A stretch of DNA of 64,000 bases, from the NCBI RefSeq assembly GCF_012911895.1, contig NZ_JAAXCV010000033.1:62001-126000 (forward strand), given 5' to 3'. Made by a program: the position numbers and the translations under genes. The notes under the pieces were generated by a model. The model worked only from the letters and a program-made list of their open reading frames with translations, had not been told where the DNA came from and made no database searches. This document shows, one piece after another, positions 52,971-61,843 of the stretch. This DNA is from Bacillus sp. RO3. GTDB lineage: Bacteria; Bacillota; Bacilli; Bacillales; Bacillaceae_B. Numbering within the stretch: the stretch's first letter is position 1; each line of letters starts with the position of its first letter.

Positions 52971-54104
52971 TTATTTTCCCTCTGGCTCATGAAGCCCTCC
53001 GCCTCGGATGGTTTTTTCATCAAACGGGAGGTTAAGTTCTTTACTTAATTTTTCAAGGAAGCTCAGTTCCCTTTTGGATACAAGGCAGATGACGGTACCC
53101 TCAGCCCCCATGCGCCCGGTTCTGCCTGACCGGTGAATATACTGTTTCGTGTCGCTCGGGAAATCGTAGTGGACAACATGTGTGACGTCTGTAATATCAA
53201 GACCGCGTGCGGCAACATCGGTTGTCAGGAGCATGGATACTTTTCCAGAGCGGAAGCGGTCAAGTGATTGTTTCCGTTCCATTTTATTTGATTCACCAGC
53301 CAATACTTCAAGCTCGACTCCCTTGTATTTAAGTTTCTCTTCCATTTCTGAGAGCTTCTCCAATTGATTGAAAAATACAAGGGCTTTTATGCCTTTGAAG
53401 TATGAGATGCTTCTAAGAGCCTCCATTTTATCCCGCAGCTCTGTATATACATATACGTGATCGACTTTGGGGTTATCCAGGTTGGCTTCCATTTTGATGA
53501 TTTCATGGTTTTGCAGAAGTGATTCTGCTACATGTCCGGTTTCGTCTGAAAGCGTCGCAGAGAAGAATAATACCTGGCGCTCTTTTAATGTTGATTTTAT
53601 AATATCCTTCACTTCACGGATGTGTTCAGACGAAATCATTAAGTCGAACTCATCCACCACAATGGTTTTGACTTCATGCATCTTCAGTTTTTTCAGTTTC
53701 ATCAGTTCGATCAGGCGTCCCGTTGTTCCCACGACGATATGCGGCTTTTTCTTTAACTTTTCAACTTGCTTTTTAATGTTTGCTCCACCAATAAAGGCCG
53801 CGCTTGTGACGTCGGTTCCCTTCGACCATTTCTGGATTTCCTGATGAATTTGCATGACTAACTCCCTGGAAGGGGCAAGTATGACAGCCTGGGCCTGTTT
53901 TCTCGATGGATCCACTGCCTGGATGATGGGAAGCAGGTACGCCAACGTTTTCCCTGTTCCAGTCGGCGATTCACAAACAACGTCTTTCCCTTCCATGATG
54001 AGAGGAATGACCCGTTCCTGTACAGGAGTTAAGGAAGTGAATCCTGATTCTTCCCAGTTCTTTTGGATTGCCGGGGTGTTGATGATGGTTGATATTGAGT
54101 TCAT
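52971..54104 (-). CDS. yfmL: DEAD-box-like RNA helicase (YfmL)
   Basis: 377 residues, the two RecA domains only. Q motif (ESGFTSLTPVQERVIPLI), motif I SPTGTGKT, Ib GTTGRL, motif II DEFD in place of DEAD, III SATLSD, V TTDVAARGLDI, VI HRSGRTGRMG. Close to B. subtilis YfmL, which assists ribosome assembly and cold growth. ATG at 54104. The sensor kinase gene upstream ends 15 nt before. DEFD keeps the two catalytic acidic residues. Confidence 0.88.
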   Translation of the reverse strand: MNSISTIINTPAIQKNWEESGFTSLTPVQERVIPLIMEGKDVVCESPTGTGKTLAYLLPIIQAVDPSRKQAQAVILAPSRELVMQIHQEIQKWSKGTDVTSAAFIGGANIKKQVEKLKKKPHIVVGTTGRLIELMKLKKLKMHEVKTIVVDEFDLMISSEHIREVKDIIKSTLKERQVLFFSATLSDETGHVAESLLQNHEIIKMEANLDNPKVDHVYVYTELRDKMEALRSISYFKGIKALVFFNQLEKLSEMEEKLKYKGVELEVLAGESNKMERKQSLDRFRSGKVSMLLTTDVAARGLDITDVTHVVHYDFPSDTKQYIHRSGRTGRMGAEGTVICLVSKRELSFLEKLSKELNLPFDEKTIRGGGLHEPEGK

Positions 54105-54119
54105 GCGAATAGTCCTTTC

Positions 54120-55442
54120 TTAATGAGCAGAGGCAGCACCAATCTCTTCTTCCACGATTGGTAAGCTGATTTCCACTGCTGTTCCTTTTTCTTTTTCACT
54201 TTTAAAATGGATTTGTCCATTATGTCTTGCAATGATTTTATGACAGACGGCAAGTCCAAGACCGGTTCCCTTTTCTTTCGTTGAATAAAAAGGTTCTCCC
54301 AGATGCTTGATTCTTTCGGGCTCCATACCGACTCCATTATCTGTCACGATAATACAGGCTACTTCGCCCCTGTTTTCCAATGTGATGGAAACTTTGCCCA
54401 CCCGGGAGTCAGGTATGGATTCGACTGCATTTTTGATGATATTGATGAACACCTGTTTAAGCTGATTTGCTTCTCCCAGCACATATAACGTTTTCTCAGA
54501 CGTGTTCTCATATTGTATGGATACATCATCAAGATTCGCCTGGACTTCCATCAGCACCAATACTTGTCTAAGGAGAGCGTCCAGTTCTTCATGACAAAAA
54601 TGAACTTCCTGTTGTTTACCGAGTATCAGCATTTCACCTGATATCAAGTCGATCCGATCGACTTCTGAGAGCATAATGTCCAACTGATCATGATTGATTC
54701 TATTGCTGGTCTTCATAAGCTGTATGAACCCCTTCAGAGACGTTAAAGGATTGCGAATCTCATGCGCAACCGCCGCAGCCAGTTTACCGATGACAGAAAG
54801 CTTTTCAGAAGCGATCACCATTTCTTCGTTTTTTCGATAAAGCGTAATATCACGGGCGATGGCAAACATTCCAGTCACTTCCCCGTTAATGATGATCGGT
54901 ACAAGTGAACAGCGCACAATCTTCCTTTTGCCATTGGCTGAATGCACGGTCGTTTCAAAGGTTGATGCTGAACCTTTAAAGGTTCGAAAAAAGAATTCCT
55001 TAACCCGGTTCATCTCGTCATCATCCAAAAATCTGCTGAACTTCAATTCTTTTAAATCTTCATGATTGGATTCAAGCAACCCTTCCGCTTCACCGTTCAC
55101 ATACATGACATTGCCATCCAGGCTCAGTTCCAACACCGCATCCGGATTTTGTTCGAATAAAGAATGGTAGTGCTGGTTCCTTACTTGGAGCTGCTGCTCT
55201 TTTTTTTTCAACTTTTCATTTGAAAGGATCAATTCATATGTTCTCCTGTAAACCAACAGAAAGAGAACCATACCCGTCACCAGTATAAAAAACCAGCCTT
55301 TATACCTTTGAAAATAAATATACATGCTCAGCTTTTCTTGAGCGAGTATCATGGAAAAATAGTCGGATAAAATGATCCATAACACTCCTAATAATACGTA
55401 GGTAAGTGAAATTTTAAAGGCGATGTTTTTTGCTTGTTTCAT
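54120..55442 (-). CDS. PAS-domain sensor histidine kinase (sporulation-kinase type)
   Basis: 440 residues. Two membrane helices (about 8-28 and 45-68), a short coiled coil, PAS (about 90-210, SLFEQNPDAVLELSLDGNVMYVN), HisKA with AAAVAHEIRNPLTSLKGFIQLM and HATPase_c (NIIKNAVESI, DNGVGMEPE, GTGLGLAVCHKI). Architecture fits the KinB/KinE group that feeds phosphate to Spo0F, with no partner regulator adjacent. Start ATG at 55442 has AGGTGA ten nt upstream; TTG at 55466 (AGGAG upstream) and longer frames to 55526 are possible. Confidence 0.85.
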   Translation of the reverse strand: MKQAKNIAFKISLTYVLLGVLWIILSDYFSMILAQEKLSMYIYFQRYKGWFFILVTGMVLFLLVYRRTYELILSNEKLKKKEQQLQVRNQHYHSLFEQNPDAVLELSLDGNVMYVNGEAEGLLESNHEDLKELKFSRFLDDDEMNRVKEFFFRTFKGSASTFETTVHSANGKRKIVRCSLVPIIINGEVTGMFAIARDITLYRKNEEMVIASEKLSVIGKLAAAVAHEIRNPLTSLKGFIQLMKTSNRINHDQLDIMLSEVDRIDLISGEMLILGKQQEVHFCHEELDALLRQVLVLMEVQANLDDVSIQYENTSEKTLYVLGEANQLKQVFINIIKNAVESIPDSRVGKVSITLENRGEVACIIVTDNGVGMEPERIKHLGEPFYSTKEKGTGLGLAVCHKIIARHNGQIHFKSEKEKGTAVEISLPIVEEEIGAASAH

Positions 55443-55526
55443 TTTTGGGGGTTCACCTAAATTCAAAATAGTCTTTCTCCTATGGTTTCTCATTTCTTTC
55501 CAATTTATCATAAATTCTTTGACCAT

Positions 55527-55880
55527 TCATTTCACTTTCAAAAGGAAGGTGGACAAAGGATACATTCCTACGCTTTGAATGATGAGAAATAACAGAATGA
55601 CACCGAATGTCAAGGAGTGGAGCTGTTCAGATCCTTGTCTTCATGCCAAGGAGCATGGCAACAGACATGGTGCCTTGATGCCCGCCCACGTCAGTATGGA
55701 TACTCTTTCCATCCGTATGTCTTTCTCCACGTCCTCATTTTGACAACATCCATAATCATAACATAGCCATCCAGTAAGGAGAGAATAAATAGTAACGATC
55801 GCCCTCCTATTAAAGAGATGGTTACGTGTTGTGTCGACTGGATCCCGATCAAGGGGAAGAGGAAGGGAGTATAAACGGAA
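55527..55880 (-). pseudogene. Degraded C-terminal fragment of a CPA1 Na+/H+ antiporter
   Basis: Three frames on the minus strand give antiporter-like pieces in order: VYTPFLFPLIGIQ...IGGRSLLFILSLLDG, then VSILTWAGIK-GTMSVAMLLGM (one base is missing inside the GGC after AAG), then LTFGVILLFLIIQSVGMYPLS before a TGA at 55527. These match the TM9-12 pattern of CPA1 exchangers (WAG-[LI]-[RK]-G...). No start, ribosome binding site or single frame survives, so the gene is a relic. The rest of this 676-nt gap up to 56118 shows nothing else. Confidence 0.65.
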
Positions 55881-56118
55881 CATCGACATTCTTCTTCTTT
55901 CTTTCAATGGTGAACGCCCTTTAGAAGGTGGGGGAGAATGAATTCTGATGAACTCCATGTATCATACCCCCATACAAAGAGTTATACCCTCCTATTCCTC
56001 TGGTCTGCTTTCATTAAACCCACCCCAACCTTCTTCCTATTTTTTGAAATTGATGTTTATCTTTCATGGAAAAGGAAAAAAGAGAAGCAATGATAGTGAA
56101 AGCAGGTGATGCGACATA

Positions 56119-56421
56119 TTGAGCATGATGTATGGAAGCAAAACATTCAGTAAGAGCGGATCGATCACCCTCCCACACCAATGGCGACATCGGTTTGGAT
56201 TGATTCCTGGGAACCTTGCGGAACTCGTCTATCAAAACAACTGCATCTATATTAAGCGCGCCGTCAAGAACTCAACACATAACCAGCGTTACATCTCTGA
56301 AAAAGGGACTGTCCATATTCCAAAAGAACTTCGAGAAGAAATGGGAATGACCCCACAATCCAACTACTACTTGATCGTAAATGAATCCGAAAATTGTTTC
56401 ATGATTGCCAGGGAAAAATAG
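56119..56421 (+). CDS. AbrB/MazE/SpoVT-like protein with two swapped-hairpin repeats
   Basis: 100 residues. Two tandem AbrB-type units: KTFSKSGSITLPHQWRHRFGLIPGN...IYIKR (8-48) and QRYISEKGTVHIPKELREEMGMTPQ...FMIAR (56-98). Each alone is one DNA-binding swapped-hairpin, so one chain may make a pseudo-dimer. A regulator or antitoxin-like role is possible, but no toxin gene adjoins. Start TTG at 56119 with AGGTGA 8-9 nt upstream; ATG at 56125 is an alternative. Confidence 0.75.
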   Translation: MSMMYGSKTFSKSGSITLPHQWRHRFGLIPGNLAELVYQNNCIYIKRAVKNSTHNQRYISEKGTVHIPKELREEMGMTPQSNYYLIVNESENCFMIAREK

Positions 56422-56528
56422 TGAAAGGTGGTGCGTGACGCGAAAGCACACCTCCGCACCAACCATCCTCCTACAACATCCATGTGCCCGTCACCCGGCT
56501 TCATGAACCATTGTCAACATACAAAAAC

Positions 56529-56572
56529 AAGGTCCGTCCTTCACCCGTTTAAAGCGATGAGGGACGGACCTT
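56529..56572 (-). terminator. Terminator overlapping the end of thrB
   Basis: AAGGTCCGTCCTTCA (56529-56543) pairs with TGAGGGACGGACCTT (56558-56572). The right arm encodes the last residues of ThrB (VRPSSL) and includes one copy of the overrepresented 11-mer. TTGTTTTTG follows on the minus strand. Confidence 0.8.
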
Positions 56573-57484
56573 TGGTTGTTTGGTGGTGATGGTGCTTCCT
56601 GATGAGGAAATGGATAGTTTGCGTACGTCCATGTGAGGGAAGGTTTGTTGAAGCTGACGCGCAAGCCACTCGCTCGCTTCCCGCTCTACAAAACAGGCGA
56701 TCGTCGGACCGGCGCCGCTTAATGCCACACCGAAAGCACCGAAACGGACCGCTACCTCCTCGACTGCATCATAGTGGGGAAGGAGCTTTCTTCGAAAAGG
56801 CTGATGATAGCGGTCCCGCTTCATCATCTCACCGACCGTTTCCCAGTCTCCCGTTAAAAAAGCTGCTACCAATACATTTGAAATGGCACCTGCCTCGACA
56901 GAATCTCCGAAGGAAAGACTGGGAGGAAGAACGTTTCGGGAATCAGATGTTTTCAGTTCCGCTTTCGGGATGACACATACCACATCAACAGGAAGATCAG
57001 GAACCGATAACAGACTCACGCCCTTTTCATGTTGACAGCTGACCACAAAGCCTCCGTAAAGGGATGCCCCTACGTTATCCGGGTGACCTTCCAATCGATT
57101 CGCAAACCCAAGCTTCGATTCCTGTGTCAAATCCAGCCCACACAAAGCATTCGCCAGTTCGATGCCCGCCACGACCGCTGCAGCACTTGATCCTAATCCT
57201 CTTGTTAAAGGAATATCGCTGGACACATAGAGGTGACAAGGTGACAGCTTCTTCCCATATTCATCTGCCACCTGTCTCGCCACTTCTACAATAAAATGCG
57301 TTTCATCGGTTGGAAAGACCTCAAGGGCAGATGAAAGGGGAATCACTTGCCAATCCCCCGCTTCATGTACCTCTACCGTTAAAAATACATTTAACGCCAG
57401 ACCCAGGGAATCGAATCCTGCACCTAAATTAGCCGTACTCCCAGGGACGGTGATTTTCCATGACCGGGGTTCGCGCCTTTTCAT
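56549..57484 (-). CDS. thrB: Homoserine kinase
   Basis: 311 residues, GHMP kinase. N-terminal [23 protein letters not shown] loop [16 protein letters not shown] (about 90-105), and C-terminal [15 protein letters not shown]. It makes O-phosphohomoserine for ThrC. Start overlaps the thrC stop in ATGA. Last gene of hom-thrC-thrB; its last codons form the terminator arm. Confidence 0.94.
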   Translation of the reverse strand: MKRREPRSWKITVPGSTANLGAGFDSLGLALNVFLTVEVHEAGDWQVIPLSSALEVFPTDETHFIVEVARQVADEYGKKLSPCHLYVSSDIPLTRGLGSSAAAVVAGIELANALCGLDLTQESKLGFANRLEGHPDNVGASLYGGFVVSCQHEKGVSLLSVPDLPVDVVCVIPKAELKTSDSRNVLPPSLSFGDSVEAGAISNVLVAAFLTGDWETVGEMMKRDRYHQPFRRKLLPHYDAVEEVAVRFGAFGVALSGAGPTIACFVEREASEWLARQLQQTFPHMDVRKLSISSSGSTITTKQPKVRPSSL

Positions 57485-58542
57485 ACGCCGATTGCCCCTT
57501 TAATATAATCCTTCACCCTCTCCCGGTCATTTGGCAATCGTACAGGTGTCACCGGACTGCATTCCATTGCCGTAACCGGATCTTTCAGTCCATTCCCTGT
57601 CAACACCGCCACCACTTTTGATCCTTCTTTGATCAAGCCTCTATTCAATGATTTCTTTATTCCTGCAATCGATGCGCAGGATGCCGGCTCTGCAAAAATC
57701 CCCTCTTTGCCTGCAAGTAGCTGATAGGCCTCAAGGATTTCCTCATCCGTCACTTCATCAATGTGACCATTGGATTCCTTTAACGCATCCACTGCCAATG
57801 TCCAGCTGGCCGGGTTCCCGATTCTGATGGCAGTGGCAATCGTTTCGGGCTCTGGAAACACTCTGTCATGAACCAGGGCAGCAGCACCCGATGCTTCAAA
57901 CCCGAACATACGGGGCAATGTAGTGGCTTCGGCATCATGATATTCTTTGAATCCCTTCCAGTATGCTGAAATATTCCCGGCATTTCCGACAGGGATCGCT
58001 AGAACGTCAGGAGCTTCACCTAATCCATCAATGACTTCGAAAGCGGCCGTTTTCTGCCCCTCCAGGCGATACGGATTCACTGAATTCACAAGTGTCACAG
58101 CTTCTGTTTTGCTTAAATCACGGACAATTTCCAGGGCTTCATCAAAATTCCCTTCAATTGAAATGATCTCTGCACCATACATGACGGCCTGAGCTAATTT
58201 CCCTTGAGCGATCTTCCCCTCGGGGATGACCACGATGCATTTGATCCCCGCCCTCGCCGCATAGGCAGCTGCTGAAGCGGAAGTATTGCCGGTAGAAGCA
58301 CAAATGACCGTCGAACTGCCCGCTTCCACCGCTTTGGCAACGGCGAGTACCATACCGCGATCTTTAAAGGACCCTGTAGGATTGGCCCCCTCGACCTTTA
58401 CATATAACTCGATTCCCCATTCATGTGACAACGTTTTTAATTCAACCAAGGGAGTGTTTCCTTCATTTAACGTTAAAGGGGGAGTGACGTTGGTTAATGG
58501 CAGTCGTTCTCCATATTCTTCAAGTAACCCTTTCCACCTCAT
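57481..58542 (-). CDS. thrC: Threonine synthase
   Basis: 353 residues, fold type II PLP enzyme. [19 protein letters not shown] lysine K60 in GSFKDRGM, phosphate loop [10 protein letters not shown]. Converts O-phosphohomoserine to threonine. Short bacterial form without the long N-terminal extension. Overlaps hom upstream and thrB downstream by 4 nt each, so the three are translationally coupled. Confidence 0.94.
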   Translation of the reverse strand: MRWKGLLEEYGERLPLTNVTPPLTLNEGNTPLVELKTLSHEWGIELYVKVEGANPTGSFKDRGMVLAVAKAVEAGSSTVICASTGNTSASAAAYAARAGIKCIVVIPEGKIAQGKLAQAVMYGAEIISIEGNFDEALEIVRDLSKTEAVTLVNSVNPYRLEGQKTAAFEVIDGLGEAPDVLAIPVGNAGNISAYWKGFKEYHDAEATTLPRMFGFEASGAAALVHDRVFPEPETIATAIRIGNPASWTLAVDALKESNGHIDEVTDEEILEAYQLLAGKEGIFAEPASCASIAGIKKSLNRGLIKEGSKVVAVLTGNGLKDPVTAMECSPVTPVRLPNDRERVKDYIKGAIGV

Positions 58543-59837
58543 CCTCTTTCTCCCCCTTCTACCCGATATGAGCTCTCGATTGAATGAATGGCTTCATAAT
58601 CCTTAAGCTCCATCAGAATATCTTCATAGTGATCCAAGGATGCTTTGTGAGTGACTAAAACAATTTCAGCAAATTCATCACTGTCTAACGGGTTTTGTAG
58701 GATCTTTTCGAAACTGACTCCATGACTGGAAAAGATGGAAGTCAATCTTGCCAGAACGCCTACTTCATCCTGAACGTGCAAACGAAGGAAATGCTTTGAA
58801 TGGATTTCACTCCGTTCTTTTAGCTTTTTAGGGAATTGAGGATTCACAGCACTCTTCCCGGTTACTCCCAATCTCATATTCTTCATGATTCCCACCAGGT
58901 CGGATACGACAGCTGTAGCCGTCGGAAGACTTCCGGCACCGGGACCGTAAAACATCGTTTCCCCTACTGCTTCCCCATAAACATACACTGCGTTATATTC
59001 ATCATGAACGGACGCCAGGGGATGCTCATTTTGAAGCAGGGTAGGCTCCACACTCACTTCTACTTTCTCCCCATCACGGTGTGCATAGCCGATGAGTTTC
59101 ATCGTATAGCCGAACTGCCCGGCATATTGAATATCATCACCCGTTACTTCCGTGATGCCCTTCACTTTCACATCCGCTAAATCGACATTCATGGAAAACC
59201 CTAACGTTGAAAGGATCGCCATCTTTCTTGCTGCGTCCAAACCGCCCACATCTGCCGTCGGATCCGCTTCCGCATAGCCCAAATCCTGGGCCTCTCCCAG
59301 GACATCCTCGAAAGTCCGCCCCTCTTTCGTCATCTTTGTCAAAATAAAGTTTGTCGTTCCGTTGACGATCCCCATCATTTTCGTAATGCGATCAGATGCG
59401 AGGCCGTCTACTAAACTCCTTAAAATCGGGATGCCCCCGGCTACGCTTGCTTCATAGAATAGGTCACAGCCATTTTCCGAGGCAGCTCTCAATAACTCTG
59501 GTCCGTGGAGCGCCATGAGATCCTTGTTTGCTGTCACGACATGCTTCTTTTGGTTCAACGCATGGAGGAGATGCTCCTTCGTCGCTTCGATTCCTCCCAT
59601 TACCTCGACCACTATATCAATTTCAGGATCAAACAGGACTTCCTCAGGATTTAAGGTCAGTATGCCTTTTTCAATATCCATCCCTCTATCTTTCTCTAAA
59701 TCCTGCACAAGGGCTTTTTTCACCTTCACAGGGCAGCCGATTTGATGGGAAAGTTTATCTTGATGATTCTCTACAATCTTCACCACTCCCGCTCCCACCG
59801 TTCCGAGTCCTAAAAGTCCGATTGAAATTGATTCCAT
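58539..59837 (-). CDS. hom: Homoserine dehydrogenase
   Basis: 432 residues. NAD(P) loop [15 protein letters not shown] (8-22), catalytic domain with [31 protein letters not shown] and [14 protein letters not shown], and C-terminal ACT domain ([27 protein letters not shown]) for threonine feedback. Reduces aspartate semialdehyde to homoserine. First gene of the operon; GGAGG lies ten nt before the ATG. A GAAAATTTTC half of a CodY-like box lies at 59904-59913 (weak). Confidence 0.94.
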   Translation of the reverse strand: MESISIGLLGLGTVGAGVVKIVENHQDKLSHQIGCPVKVKKALVQDLEKDRGMDIEKGILTLNPEEVLFDPEIDIVVEVMGGIEATKEHLLHALNQKKHVVTANKDLMALHGPELLRAASENGCDLFYEASVAGGIPILRSLVDGLASDRITKMMGIVNGTTNFILTKMTKEGRTFEDVLGEAQDLGYAEADPTADVGGLDAARKMAILSTLGFSMNVDLADVKVKGITEVTGDDIQYAGQFGYTMKLIGYAHRDGEKVEVSVEPTLLQNEHPLASVHDEYNAVYVYGEAVGETMFYGPGAGSLPTATAVVSDLVGIMKNMRLGVTGKSAVNPQFPKKLKERSEIHSKHFLRLHVQDEVGVLARLTSIFSSHGVSFEKILQNPLDSDEFAEIVLVTHKASLDHYEDILMELKDYEAIHSIESSYRVEGGERG

Positions 59838-60243
59838 AAGCCGAAAACCTCCATTTGTTTATTTCTCATGTACATTTGTTCTTGTATAGTGGACATTATA
59901 GATGAAAATTTTCCCTATTACAATAGCTGTTTCCGTATTTTAAAAATGTAAGAGTTTTCAATTCAGATAGATTGTGAGACTAGATTTGAACATGATCGTT
60001 GCATATAAGGGCAGGTCCCGTCTAAGTTGTTATGGCTCATCACGCCTCCTGAATCTTACATTTTTAAATTTATTATGCTCCCTTTGATGGATTTACCCTT
60101 TTCTAAGGAATAAGTCGGTTTGTTGCGGTGCGTCGGCCGTTTATTGGGCCCTTAATTGCGCCAAATTGGGTACAAAGCCAAAACACCAGGTAAAAATAGA
60201 GGACCGCCCCCGACTGCACTTATAGTCAGGAGCCGCCCTACCA
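59838..60243. other. Intergenic region between ilvA terminator and hom
   Basis: 406 nt. It must contain the hom promoter. A 15-bp inverted repeat TTTAAAAATGTAAGA (59939-59953) / TCTTACATTTTTAAA (60054-60068) encloses 100 nt. The dispersed repeat copy C lies at 60130-60172 (CGTCGGCCG, TTTATTGGGCC, TGCGCCAAATTGGG). No gene is seen. Confidence 0.5.
60191..60238 (-). terminator. Terminator of the leu-ilvA operon
   Basis: On the minus strand GGGCGGCTCCTGACT and AGTCGGGGGCGGTCC pair at 14 of 15 positions (wobble pairs only in this strand's RNA), followed by TCTATTTTTACC. Confidence 0.72.
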
Positions 60244-61227
60244 TCACACAATATGATGCAATTGTCTGGCCATTTTGGACAAGTCACGATATACAGGGAT
60301 CTTGCCCGGATCTGCATTCCCACCACTGATGACACAGCCTACCTTCCTGCCTTCCACGTTGACCTTCTGGCACATGGCTGCCGCTAAGGAAGCGGCTCCG
60401 GCTCCTTCAACCAGTGTTTTCTCCCGTTGGAGCATGAACATGATGCTGTAGGAGATTTCTTCATCCGTAACGGTGACCATGTCGTCTACATACTTCTGGA
60501 TGATGGGGAACGTTAATTCTCCAGGCTTCTTGACGAGGATGCCATCGGCAATGGTATGAACATGCTCCATGGATCCTTTATGTCTTCCTGTGAAAAAGTT
60601 ATACGTAGCCGGTGCTCCCAACGCCTGCACACCGACGATTTGTACGCGAGGGTTAAAGGCCTTTACGGCAAGTGCCATCCCTGCCAGCAGACCTCCTCCA
60701 CCGACAGGAACCAGGATCATGTCTAAATCACTGAGTTGCTGAAGCATTTCCAGTGCGACTGTCCCTTGTCCAGCCATCACCTTATGATCATCAAATGCAT
60801 GAACATACGTCGAGCCATTTTTGAGTTTCTCTTCGATTGCTGCCCCGTAGGCTTCCTGATAGGTGTCTCCTGTCAACACGATTTCAGCTCCGTAATGTTT
60901 CGTTGCCGCAACTTTTGTAGAAGGCGTCCGTTTCGGCATGAAGATTTTCGACGGGACTCCGCGCAAGGATGCAGCGAGTGCCACTCCTTGGGCATGATTT
61001 CCTGCTGAAGCGGCAATGATGCCTTTTCCCGCTTCTTCTTCAGACAATGACATGATTTTATTCATTGCCCCTCTCACTTTAAATGATCCTGTCCGCTGGA
61101 GATTCTCCATTTTCAAATAGATTTCTCCACCAGTGAACGCATTCAGTGTCGATGATTGCTTTAACGGTGTTCGATGCACCTGATGACTGATTCTTTCCAT
61201 CGCTTCTACAACTTCAGTGTTATCCAT
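60244..61227 (-). CDS. ilvA: Threonine ammonia-lyase, short form without regulatory domain
   Basis: 327 residues, fold type II PLP enzyme. RTPLKQSSTLN, PLP lysine K50 in TGSFKVRGAMNK, ASAGNHAQGVALAA, phosphate loop VGGGGLLAGMALA. It deaminates threonine to 2-oxobutyrate for isoleucine. The chain stops after the catalytic domain (KMARQLHHIV), so the isoleucine-sensing ACT-like domain of the ~420-residue IlvA is absent; TdcB-type enzymes have this length. Its ATG overlaps the leuD stop by 1 nt. Position favours a biosynthetic role. Confidence 0.9.
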   Translation of the reverse strand: MDNTEVVEAMERISHQVHRTPLKQSSTLNAFTGGEIYLKMENLQRTGSFKVRGAMNKIMSLSEEEAGKGIIAASAGNHAQGVALAASLRGVPSKIFMPKRTPSTKVAATKHYGAEIVLTGDTYQEAYGAAIEEKLKNGSTYVHAFDDHKVMAGQGTVALEMLQQLSDLDMILVPVGGGGLLAGMALAVKAFNPRVQIVGVQALGAPATYNFFTGRHKGSMEHVHTIADGILVKKPGELTFPIIQKYVDDMVTVTDEEISYSIMFMLQREKTLVEGAGAASLAAAMCQKVNVEGRKVGCVISGGNADPGKIPVYRDLSKMARQLHHIV

Positions 61228-61832
61228 TAAATTCCCAAGTCACTCACCTCATATTTTTTTTCGTATTTTTCGATCTGTTCACCGTAATGCAACGTCAAAT
61301 CAATTTCGTCCAATCCCATGAGGAGCATCTCTTTCCAGTAGGGATCGATATCAAAAGAGACACGGAGCCCTTCAGAGTCACAGATGGTCTGATGCTCAAG
61401 GGAAAGTTCGATTTGATATAAATCGGCAAGACTTTCATTCTTCATGAGCAGATCCACAGTCTCTTCATCCAGCTGAATCGGCAGGATCCCATTTTTCAAG
61501 CAATTGTTATAAAAAATATCGGCGAAGCTCTTTGCGATGATCACTTGGAACCCAAAGTCCTGCAGAGCCCATGGTGCATGCTCCCTTGAAGATCCGCAGC
61601 CGAAATTCTTTCCGCCGAGGAGTATTCCTGCTTCCTGATATTCCGGGGTATCCAATAAGAAGTCTTTTCTCAAGGACTTGCCATCATCCTCAAACCGCCA
61701 GTGATAAAATAAATACTGACCAAAGCCTTTTCGTTCGATCCTTTTTAAGAATTGTTTCGGGATGATCTGATCCGTATCCACATTGTCCCTCTTCAGGGGA
61801 AAAACTTTTCTTTCCACAAGATTGATCGCCAC
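61227..61832 (-). CDS. leuD: 3-isopropylmalate dehydratase small subunit
   Basis: 201 residues, aconitase swivel domain. FPLKRDNVDTDQIIPKQFLKR, ILLGGKNFGCGSSREHAPWAL, FADIFYNNCLKNGILPI. Pairs with LeuC to isomerise isopropylmalate in leucine synthesis. It starts 11 nt after leuC and ends 1 nt into ilvA. Confidence 0.95.
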   Translation of the reverse strand: MAINLVERKVFPLKRDNVDTDQIIPKQFLKRIERKGFGQYLFYHWRFEDDGKSLRKDFLLDTPEYQEAGILLGGKNFGCGSSREHAPWALQDFGFQVIIAKSFADIFYNNCLKNGILPIQLDEETVDLLMKNESLADLYQIELSLEHQTICDSEGLRVSFDIDPYWKEMLLMGLDEIDLTLHYGEQIEKYEKKYEVSDLGI

Positions 61833-61843
61833 CTTTTCACCTC

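Noticed and set aside
55641..55958. 105-codon minus frame near 55.8 kb as a gene
   Set aside because: It is one frame of the antiporter relic; the protein similarity switches frames, so it is better called a pseudogene.
59904..59913. CodY box upstream of hom
   Set aside because: Only the GAAAATT half matches; too short and AT-rich to call.
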